This document shows positions 4,496-10,454 of a stretch of DNA of 10,454 nt, one piece after another. The stretch comes from Alphaproteobacteria bacterium (GTDB lineage: Bacteria > Pseudomonadota > Alphaproteobacteria > Rickettsiales > VGDC01), in contig VGDC01000031.1 in the NCBI GenBank assembly GCA_016869895.1, positions 1-10,454 of the forward strand, written 5' to 3'. Below the pieces are notes generated by a model. That model saw only the letters and a list, made by a program, of their open reading frames with translations. It was not told the DNA's origin and did not search any database. Made by a program: the position numbers and the translations under genes. The first letter of the stretch is position 1. Every line of letters begins with the position of its first letter.

Positions 4496-6166
4496 TTAAG
4501 CAATCTTCAACACTTCCACGAACAGAATCGGCTTCTTGCCCACTTCGCGCTTGAACACGCGGCGTACGGTGGTGCGCACCGCATGTTTCACCTTCTCGGC
4601 GGTGATGGCATTCGGCAAGGCTTCCATGGTGATCTCGATTTCCTCGCGCAGGCTCTCGAACAGGTCGGCATCGCCCTCCTCGTCCAATGAACCGGGCGCG
4701 GTGATGGAGGGTTCTGCCACCAATTCATAATGTTTGTTCACCGCCAGCACGATGGTGACCACCCCCGCTTCCTGCATACGGCGGCGCATGCGCAGCACGG
4801 GGCTGTCGATGTCGAGCAGGCAATTTCCATCGATGGCGACATAGCCGCTTTCGACCATGCCCACCACCTGCGCGCCATCCTGCGCAAGGCGGATGACCGC
4901 ACCGTTATACGGCTCGACCGCATGGGGCACGCCCAGCGAACGGGCGAATTGCGCGTGTTCCTGCAAGTGACGCGCCTCGCCATGCACAGGCACGGCAATA
5001 TGCGGCTTCACATGGGCATACATCTCAGCCAGTTCATCCCGCGCAGGGTGGCCGGAAACGTGGATGTCGTCACGGCGTGGCGTCACCAGCGTGATGCCGT
5101 TGCGAACGATCTGGTTCTGCACATGGCTGATGCGCTTTTCATTCCCCGGAATCATACGCGCGGAGAAAATCACCGTGTCGGAGGGCACAAAACGCAGGGT
5201 CTGGTGGTCGCCACGGGAGATTTTCGACAGTGCCGCCAGCGGCTCGCCTTGGCAACCCGTGCAGATGATCATCAGTTTATCGCGGGGAATATCCGCCGCT
5301 GCGGTTTCGGGCAGGAATTCAATGCCTTTGAGGTATCCCGCCTCGCGCGCCGCTTCCGTCACCCGCCAGAGGGAACGCCCCGCCAGCACGATTTTGCGGT
5401 CGGTGGCTTCCGCCGCTTCGATGAGCGTCTGCAAACGCGCCACGTTGGAGGCGAAGGTGGAGACGAACACGCGGCCTTCGCATTCCTTGATGCGCGCGAT
5501 GAGGTTCGTGCGCACCGTGTCTTCCGAACCGGCGCGACCGGGCACGAAAACGTTGGTGGAATCGCAGACCATCGCCAACACGCCCTGTTTGCCGTATTCC
5601 GCCAGACGGTCTTGGTCGGAAGCGTTGCCCACCACGGGTGCTTCATCGAATTTCCAGTCCCCCGTATGCATCACCGTGCCGCTGGCGGTGCTGATGGCGA
5701 GTGCCTGCATTTCGGGGATGGAATGGGTCAGGCCGATAAGCTCCACCGTGAACGGCCCAAGCTGCAAGGTCGCGCCGAGCTGCACTTCCTTGATGACCGT
5801 ACGCTTGCCGGGCTTGATGTTCTCGCTGGCCAGCTTGGTCTTCAGGAATGCGCTGGTGAAGGGCGTGGCATAAACCGGAAAATCCAGCTCGCTCCACAGA
5901 TAGGGCGCGGCACCGAGGTGGTCTTCATGCGCATGGGTGAGAATCAGGCCAAGGATGTCATCCTTGATTTCACGCAGGAATTCGACATTCGGCACGATGA
6001 CATCCACCCCCGGCGTCCATGCCTCGTCCGCGAAGCCGATGCCGAAATCCACCATCAGCCATTTGCCCTGATAGTGGTAGAGATTAAGGTTCATGCCGAT
6101 TTCATTCGCGCCGCCGAGGGGCACGAAGAGCAATTCGTTATGATAATCCTGAAAGTTGAAAGCCAT
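4496..6166 (-). CDS. rnj: Ribonuclease J
   Basis: The 556-residue protein is a full-length RNase J, a metallo-beta-lactamase/beta-CASP nuclease with 5'-to-3' exonuclease and endonuclease activity in RNA maturation and decay. The beta-lactamase core opens FVPLGGANEIGMN (14-26); the metal motif HAHEDH (78-83) supplies His78, His80, Asp82 and His83, and a later LTHSIPE and MHTGDWKFDE give further ligands. The beta-CASP insert holds VSTFASNVARLQ and TGCQGEPLAALSKI. The return to the core has HVSGHPARDEL and PVHGEARHL, typical of RNase J, followed by the C-terminal dimerisation region (about 450-556). Length and motifs are usual for alphaproteobacteria. The ATG at 6166 is one base after the coaX stop (TGATATG), so translation is probably coupled. 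The usual downstream gene mce is separated from it by a convergent plus-strand gene. Confidence 0.96.
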   Translation of the reverse strand: MAFNFQDYHNELLFVPLGGANEIGMNLNLYHYQGKWLMVDFGIGFADEAWTPGVDVIVPNVEFLREIKDDILGLILTHAHEDHLGAAPYLWSELDFPVYATPFTSAFLKTKLASENIKPGKRTVIKEVQLGATLQLGPFTVELIGLTHSIPEMQALAISTASGTVMHTGDWKFDEAPVVGNASDQDRLAEYGKQGVLAMVCDSTNVFVPGRAGSEDTVRTNLIARIKECEGRVFVSTFASNVARLQTLIEAAEATDRKIVLAGRSLWRVTEAAREAGYLKGIEFLPETAAADIPRDKLMIICTGCQGEPLAALSKISRGDHQTLRFVPSDTVIFSARMIPGNEKRISHVQNQIVRNGITLVTPRRDDIHVSGHPARDELAEMYAHVKPHIAVPVHGEARHLQEHAQFARSLGVPHAVEPYNGAVIRLAQDGAQVVGMVESGYVAIDGNCLLDIDSPVLRMRRRMQEAGVVTIVLAVNKHYELVAEPSITAPGSLDEEGDADLFESLREEIEITMEALPNAITAEKVKHAVRTTVRRVFKREVGKKPILFVEVLKIA

Positions 6167-6167
6167 A

Positions 6168-6935
6168 TCAGCGGTTCATTCTGTAAATAAGTTGCAGACC
6201 ATGGATGACGAGGTCGTTCTCCACCAGTTCGATGACCGGCGTGGCCTTGTCGAACAGCGGCGCGAGACCGCCTGTGGCGATGACCAGAAGTTCCTGACCA
6301 TATTCTTTCTTGATGCGCGAGACGATGCCCTCGATGAGGCCGACATAGCCATAGAAGATGCCGGATTGGATGGCCGAGACCGTGCCTTTGCCGATGACCT
6401 TGCCGGGGTCTGCGACCTCGACGGTGGGCAGCTGCGCCGCCGCCATGTGCAGGGCTTCGATGGAAAGGTTGATGCCCGGCGCGATGACCCCGCCCAGAAG
6501 CTCCCCTTCCCCGCCGATGACCTGAAAGGTCGTGGCCGTGCCGAAATCGATGATGATCATCGGTTTCTTGTGGCGCGCCCATGCGGCGACGTTATTCACG
6601 ATAAGGTCAGAGCCTGCCTCACTCGGCTGGTCGAGCAGCACTTTCACGCCTGTTTTCACGTTCGCATCACCCACCACCACGGGATCCACACCGAAATAGT
6701 CCTTGCACAGCTTGCGCACGGCGAAAACCGCCGCTGGCACCACGAAAGACGCGACCGCACCCGTGATGTCCTTCACAGAGAATCCCGCATGGTTGAAAAG
6801 CTGGAAAAGCTGCGCGGCATATTCATCCGCCGTGCGGCGCGCATCGGTGCTCATGCGCCATTCGGCGAGCACTTTCTCATCGCGGTACACGGCGAAAACG
6901 GTATTGGTATTACCAACGTCAATGGCCAGAAGCAT
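6168..6935 (-). CDS. coaX: Type III pantothenate kinase
   Basis: The 255-residue cytosolic enzyme phosphorylates pantothenate, the first step of CoA synthesis. It has the ASKHA-fold signatures of type III kinases: LAIDVGNTNTVF at 3-14 (phosphate loop with Asp6), IDFGTATTFQV at 129-139, and GGVIAPGINLS at 148-158, plus the C-terminal ATGGLAPLF at 220-228. The pantothenate-binding motif, commonly Gly-Ala-Asp-Arg, reads Gly-Ser-Asp-Leu at 108-111: the Asp is kept (Asp110) but the Arg is replaced by Leu. Length is normal and the frame intact, so activity is likely. Type III enzymes are known to resist CoA feedback and to need a monovalent cation. The ATG at 6935 is 12 bases after the birA stop, without a strong ribosome binding site, and the gene is coupled to rnj by a one-base gap. 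Confidence 0.95.
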   Translation of the reverse strand: MLLAIDVGNTNTVFAVYRDEKVLAEWRMSTDARRTADEYAAQLFQLFNHAGFSVKDITGAVASFVVPAAVFAVRKLCKDYFGVDPVVVGDANVKTGVKVLLDQPSEAGSDLIVNNVAAWARHKKPMIIIDFGTATTFQVIGGEGELLGGVIAPGINLSIEALHMAAAQLPTVEVADPGKVIGKGTVSAIQSGIFYGYVGLIEGIVSRIKKEYGQELLVIATGGLAPLFDKATPVIELVENDLVIHGLQLIYRMNR

Positions 6936-6947
6936 ATCGGAGCTTTC

Positions 6948-7763
6948 TCAGGACGGTTTCTTGCGGGTGGTGACCGCTTTTACCGGATTAAAGAATACAT
7001 CGCCAGTGTTTATGACGTATTTCTGCCCCTTCGGCGCATCCACCAGCAATTCGCCTTTTTCGCCGATTCCCGTGAACGTGCCTTTGACGGTCTCGTCGCC
7101 GTTGCGCACTTCGATTTTCTTGCCGATGCCGTAAGCGTGTTTCAGCCAGCTTTCGCGGATGGGCGCGAAGCCGTCCTTCGCCCAGATGTCATATTGCTCG
7201 ATGAAATGCTCAATGAACCGCCCCAGCACGATTTTCGCGCTGACCAGCTCCACCCCGGCATCGCGCAGGGACGTGGCGGGATAGGCGGTGTCTTCGGGGC
7301 AGGAGTCGATGTTCATGCCGACGCCCACGACCACCCATTGCTTGGGCTTGCCCTTGTGGTCGCCCTCTTCCGGCACGGTGACGAAGGATTCCAGCAGAAT
7401 GCCGCCCATCTTCTTCTTGCCGAGAAGGATGTCATTCGGCCATTTGCAGGTGAATTCCCCACCTGCGGGAAGTAAGGGCTGTAGGCCTTCCACGGCCGCA
7501 ACGGCGGAAACGAAGGAAAGCTGCGCGATGTCGGCCACGGCGCATTTCGGCGAAAGCAGGAGCGAGACGAAAAGATTGCCGGATTTGGATTCCCATTCGC
7601 GTGTCAAACGCCCCCGACCAGCCGTCTGCTCCTTCGCCCAGATCACCGCGCCATGCGCCGCGCCACCCTCGGCGAGGCGTTTCGCCTCCTCGTTCGTGCT
7701 GTCCACGGATTCGTAGGCCAGCAAGTGGTAGTCGTTGATGAGGTGATAGGTCTTTTTGGTCAA
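6948..7763 (-). CDS. birA: Biotin--[acetyl-CoA-carboxylase] ligase, no DNA-binding domain
   Basis: The 271-residue enzyme makes biotinyl-AMP and transfers biotin to carboxyl-carrier lysines of carboxylases such as acetyl- and propionyl-CoA carboxylase. Seen: DSTNEEAKRL at 21-30, the biotinyl-AMP loop GRGRLTREW at 49-57, KWPNDILLG at 107-115 with the biotin-binding lysine region, KKMGGILLES at 117-126, VVGVGMNID at 145-153, and a small C-terminal SH3-like domain (about 215-260). The N-terminal helix-turn-helix of E. coli BirA is absent, so it should act only as a ligase and not as the bio-operon repressor. The only usable start is TTG at 7763: no ATG or GTG lies between the nuoN stop and the conserved region, and AAAGG (7774-7778) is 10 bases upstream. 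It follows nuoN by 27 bases and precedes coaX by 12. Confidence 0.95.
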   Translation of the reverse strand: MTKKTYHLINDYHLLAYESVDSTNEEAKRLAEGGAAHGAVIWAKEQTAGRGRLTREWESKSGNLFVSLLLSPKCAVADIAQLSFVSAVAAVEGLQPLLPAGGEFTCKWPNDILLGKKKMGGILLESFVTVPEEGDHKGKPKQWVVVGVGMNIDSCPEDTAYPATSLRDAGVELVSAKIVLGRFIEHFIEQYDIWAKDGFAPIRESWLKHAYGIGKKIEVRNGDETVKGTFTGIGEKGELLVDAPKGQKYVINTGDVFFNPVKAVTTRKKPS

Positions 7764-7773
7764 AACGCTAAAG

Positions 7774-7778
7774 CCTTT
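7774..7778 (-). promoter_or_regulatory. Ribosome binding site supporting the TTG start of birA
   Basis: The minus strand reads AAAGG here, 10 bases before the TTG at 7763. As no ATG or GTG is available, the site supports the non-standard start. Confidence 0.5.
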
Positions 7779-7790
7779 GGGTTTATCCCC

Positions 7791-9263
7791 TTATAAAGCA
7801 AGTGCAGCCGCAGCCTGCTTCGCATAGGAGATGATGGGCGTCGGATAGACGAAATACAGCAGCGTGAACAGGCTGCATCCGGTTACCACCAGTCGCAAAC
7901 CGCCCGATGCATTCTTATCGAACGAGGTGCGCGCCTCATCAAAGTACATGATTTTGACGACTTTCAAATAATAATATGCGGAAACGACGCTGAGCAGCAT
8001 GCCGATGATGGCGAGCGTGAACAGGCCGGACTCGATGGCGGCGAGGAAGACGTAGAATTTCCCCCAGAAACCCGCCAGCGGAGGAATGCCCGCCATGGAG
8101 AACATGAAGATGGCGATGGCGGCTGCCATGAGGGGCTGGGTCTTGGAAAGCCCTGCCAATTCGGTGATATTCTCCACATATTCGCCCTTGCGGCGCATCA
8201 TCAGCAAGCAGCCGAAGACTCCCACAGACATGAAGAGATAGAGCGAAAGGTAGATGAGCAAACCGCTTGCGCCCGCTTCCGTGCCGGAGGCGACGCCCAC
8301 CAGCGCGAAACCGACATGGCCGATGGAGCTATAGGCCAAAAGACGCTTCAGATTCGTCTGGGTGATGGCACCGAACGCACCCACCAGCATCGAACCGATG
8401 GCGATGAACACCAGCAACTGCTGCCAGTATTCCGTCAGACCGCCGAAGGTCTCCAGCAGGATACGTGCGAAGACCACCAGACCAGCGATTTTCGGCGCGA
8501 CCGCGAAAAAGGCGGTGACAGGCGTCGGCGCACCTTCATAGACATCCGGTGCCCACATATGGAAGGGAACGGCGGAAACCTTGAAGCTGAGGCCAGCCAC
8601 GATGAGCAGCAAGCCAGCCAAGAGTCCGGCGGGGATGGCCAAGGGCGTGCCGTTCTCGAATGCGGTCTGCGCAGCGGCATCGAAGATGTTCTGAAGCGTA
8701 TCCAGACTAATGGTGCCGGAGAAGCCGTAAACCAGCGAGATGCCGAAGAGCAACATGCCCGATGCCAGCGAACCGAGCACGAAATATTTCAGGCCGGATT
8801 CGGTGGATTTCAGCGAATCACGACGGATGGCTGCGAGGACATAGAGCGGCAGCGAGGTCAATTCGATACCCATATACAGCGTCAGCAGGTTACCCGACGA
8901 TACCATGACCATCATGCCCAGCACGGAAAGCAGCACAAGGATGGGGTATTCGAAGATGCGATGTTCCTCCTCCTCCAGCCAATCCGCCGAGGTGATGAGC
9001 ACGAGGAAGGCCGAACCGAGGATAAGCAGTTTGGACAAGATGACATAGGCGTTGGTGGTGAACGCGCCGCCGAGGAACGTGCCCTCGAAGGGATAGACCA
9101 ACATCATGCAGAAGGCCGCAAGGAAGGTCAGGATGACGCCATAGGAGATCTGCGGCGTGCGGTTGCTACCGCCGCTCACCCCGAAGATGAGGAATCCCAT
9201 CGCGGCGACTGCGAGCAGCAGTTCCGGCAGAATCGGGAAAAGGAAAGCGAATTGGGCTGGCAT
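7791..9263 (-). CDS. nuoN: NADH-quinone oxidoreductase subunit N
   Basis: The 490-residue polytopic inner-membrane protein is one of the three antiporter-like subunits of complex I and carries out proton translocation in the membrane arm. About 14 hydrophobic segments run through the whole length. Conserved charged residues of the proton path are visible: Glu134 in YMGIEL, Lys228 in SFKVSAVPFHMW, Lys306 in TNLKRLLAYSSIGH, and Lys402 in GFWGKF, close to the positions of Glu133, Lys217 and Lys395 in E. coli. The motif APDVYEGAPTPVTAF (about 238-252) is diagnostic of NuoN. The start is the ATG at 9263: AGGAG (9272-9276) lies eight bases upstream, within the last codons of nuoM. A GTG at 9272 would add three residues but overlaps this binding site. 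Only five bases separate the nuoM stop from the ATG, so translation is coupled. Confidence 0.97.
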   Translation of the reverse strand: MPAQFAFLFPILPELLLAVAAMGFLIFGVSGGSNRTPQISYGVILTFLAAFCMMLVYPFEGTFLGGAFTTNAYVILSKLLILGSAFLVLITSADWLEEEEHRIFEYPILVLLSVLGMMVMVSSGNLLTLYMGIELTSLPLYVLAAIRRDSLKSTESGLKYFVLGSLASGMLLFGISLVYGFSGTISLDTLQNIFDAAAQTAFENGTPLAIPAGLLAGLLLIVAGLSFKVSAVPFHMWAPDVYEGAPTPVTAFFAVAPKIAGLVVFARILLETFGGLTEYWQQLLVFIAIGSMLVGAFGAITQTNLKRLLAYSSIGHVGFALVGVASGTEAGASGLLIYLSLYLFMSVGVFGCLLMMRRKGEYVENITELAGLSKTQPLMAAAIAIFMFSMAGIPPLAGFWGKFYVFLAAIESGLFTLAIIGMLLSVVSAYYYLKVVKIMYFDEARTSFDKNASGGLRLVVTGCSLFTLLYFVYPTPIISYAKQAAAALAL

Positions 9264-9268
9264 CTGGG

Positions 9269-10454
9269 TCACTCCTGATTCTCATGGTCTTCCGATGCGG
9301 GCGCGGCGGGGGTTCTGCCGCCCTCCCCTTCGATCGGTTCCATGATTTTCACGTCCACGCCTTCGGGCGTTTCGATGATGATGTTCTCTTCTTTCACGAT
9401 CTCGGCGTTTTCGGCGGCTCTCTGCTCTTCCGCTTGCTCTTCGATGAGGTCTTCCTTGACGACACCTTCCAGCGGCTGGCCGACAGCGGGCTGTTCGACG
9501 ATGATCTCTTCGACCACTGCCGTGCCCGAAGCTTCGGCGACGACGCGATTCACGGAGCTATGCAGCGAATCCAGCACGGGTTTGGGGTAGATCCCCAACC
9601 ACAGCACCAGCACGATGATGGGCACGAACATGGCGATTTCGCGGCCATCCAAATCCACGATTTTCTTCAGCTCGGAACGGGTGAGTTCGCCGAACACCAC
9701 GCGGCGGAACAGCCACAGGGCATAGGTCGCGCCGAGGATGAGGCCTGTGGCGGTGAAGAAGGCCACCCACGTGCTGGCCTGATACGCACCGACCAGAATC
9801 AGGAATTCGCCGATGAATCCGCTCGTGCCGGGCAGGCCGACGCTGGCCATGGTGAAGAACAGGAATACGGCGGCATAGAAGGGCATACGGTTCACAAGGC
9901 CGCCGTAATGCGCGATCTCGCGGGTGTGCATGCGGTCATAGACCACACCGACGCAGAGGAACAGCGCGCCGGAGACGAGACCATGGGAAATCATCTGCAC
10001 CAGCGCGCCTTCAATACCCTGCTGGTTCAGCGAGAAGATACCCACGGTGACGAAACCCATATGCGCCACGGAAGAATAGGCGATGAGCTTCTTCATATCG
10101 TCCTGCACGAGCGCCACCAGCGAGGTGATGACGATAGCGGCGATGGACAGGCCGAAGATGAGCGGCGCGAAATAGGCCGAGGCTTCCGGCAGCATGGGCA
10201 GCGAGAAACGCAGGAAGCCGTAAGCACCCATTTTCAAGAGCACACCCGCAAGGATGACCGAGCCGGAGGTCGGCGCTTGTACGTGCGCATCGGGAAGCCA
10301 CGTATGCACCGGCCACATCGGCACTTTGACGGCGAAGGAGGCGAAGAACGCCAGCCACAGCCATATCTGCACTTCTTTGGTCAGCTGCGGAACGGAAGCG
10401 GTCAACGTGGGGATGTCGGTCGTGCCATAGGTGAAGTAAAGGTACAGCAGCGCG
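9269..10454 (-). CDS. nuoM: NADH-quinone oxidoreductase subunit M, C-terminal part with acidic tail (5' end outside window)
   Basis: The frame is open to the right edge, so the N-terminus, roughly 180 residues by comparison with E. coli NuoM, is missing; the TTG at 10405 is not the start. The visible 394 residues begin in the stretch before GTTDIP and contain the proton-channel motifs FAVKVPMWPVHTWLPDAH with the essential lysine, APTSGSVILAGVLLKMG, DDMKKLIAYSSVAHMGF, and GLPGTSGFIGEF with the conserved glutamate near the C-terminal helices. NuoM is an inner-membrane antiporter-like pumping subunit of complex I. After the expected end near YPKPVLDSLHSSVNRVV the protein continues for about 88 residues (bases 9272-9535) of soluble, Glu-rich sequence with 25 acidic and 5 basic residues, which is not part of the standard NuoM fold. 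The tail overlaps the ribosome binding site of nuoN. Confidence 0.96.
   Translation of the reverse strand, partial: ALLYLYFTYGTTDIPTLTASVPQLTKEVQIWLWLAFFASFAVKVPMWPVHTWLPDAHVQAPTSGSVILAGVLLKMGAYGFLRFSLPMLPEASAYFAPLIFGLSIAAIVITSLVALVQDDMKKLIAYSSVAHMGFVTVGIFSLNQQGIEGALVQMISHGLVSGALFLCVGVVYDRMHTREIAHYGGLVNRMPFYAAVFLFFTMASVGLPGTSGFIGEFLILVGAYQASTWVAFFTATGLILGATYALWLFRRVVFGELTRSELKKIVDLDGREIAMFVPIIVLVLWLGIYPKPVLDSLHSSVNRVVAEASGTAVVEEIIVEQPAVGQPLEGVVKEDLIEEQAEEQRAAENAEIVKEENIIIETPEGVDVKIMEPIEGEGGRTPAAPASEDHENQE
9272..9276 (-). promoter_or_regulatory. Ribosome binding site deciding the nuoN start
   Basis: The minus strand reads AGGAG, formed by the last sense codons of nuoM, eight bases before the nuoN ATG at 9263. 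It lies on top of the alternative GTG at 9272, so it supports the ATG and indicates coupled translation of the two subunits. Confidence 0.75.

Noticed and set aside
4730..6190. Long plus-strand open frame of 486 codons opposite rnj
   Set aside because: It is antisense to a well-supported rnj and its His/Arg/Asp-rich translation has no recognisable domain. This is the usual shadow frame of a GC-rich gene. The same applies to the open frames opposite coaX/birA (6156-7475), nuoN (8316-9278) and pheA (2425-3054).
9269..9535. Frameshift or assembly error producing the NuoM tail
   Set aside because: The frame stays open, amino acid use is coherent and protein-like, and the tail ends exactly at the nuoN ribosome binding site with a typical coupled junction.
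1..10454. Mobile element, CRISPR array, tRNA or rRNA gene, or a defence or biosynthetic system
   Set aside because: No transposase, integrase, terminal repeats, repeat-spacer pattern or RNA gene was seen on either strand. The content is housekeeping plus two small unknown membrane proteins.

Overview
The window looks like ordinary core chromosome of an alphaproteobacterium. On the minus strand the order nuoM-nuoN-birA-coaX-rnj-mce-DUF1467 is the conserved alphaproteobacterial arrangement downstream of the complex I genes, and PheA carries the alphaproteobacterial form of its ACT domain. The DNA is GC-rich and densely packed. I see no RNA genes, insertion sequences, phage genes or CRISPR arrays, and no intergenic stretch longer than about 145 bases.

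Layout. Bases 1-1794 hold a plus-strand run of three overlapping or abutting genes: the C-terminal end of a probable alpha/beta hydrolase, a glutaredoxin-like glutathione S-transferase, and trhO, a rhodanese-type tRNA hydroxylase. The trhO stop overlaps the stop of a convergent minus-strand gene for a small two-helix membrane protein of unknown function (1791-2048). Next on the minus strand are pheA (prephenate dehydratase), a DUF1467 membrane protein and mce (methylmalonyl-CoA epimerase). A plus-strand gene of unknown function (3883-4482), encoding a glycine-rich membrane protein with a charged tail, sits between mce and rnj. The rest is a tight minus-strand run, read from the right edge: nuoM (N-terminus outside), nuoN, birA, coaX, rnj, with junctions of 1 to 27 bases.

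Functional logic. NuoM and NuoN are antiporter-like proton-pumping subunits of NADH dehydrogenase. BirA attaches biotin to carboxylases, CoaX starts CoA synthesis, and Mce works in the propionyl-CoA route that begins with a biotin-dependent carboxylase, so these genes share a cofactor and acyl-CoA theme. Rnj is a processing and degrading RNase. PheA belongs to phenylalanine synthesis, and TrhO modifies tRNA wobble uridines.

No new biological system is evident. The points most worth a second look are: a perfect TTAA-N7-TTAA (CtrA-type) site at the promoter of the inserted plus-strand gene; that gene itself; an 88-residue acidic tail on NuoM; and non-consensus motif residues in PheA, CoaX and the hydrolase fragment. 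Several starts were moved from the longest possible reading frame to positions with a better ribosome binding site (small membrane protein, pheA, mce, the plus-strand glycine-rich gene, nuoN).
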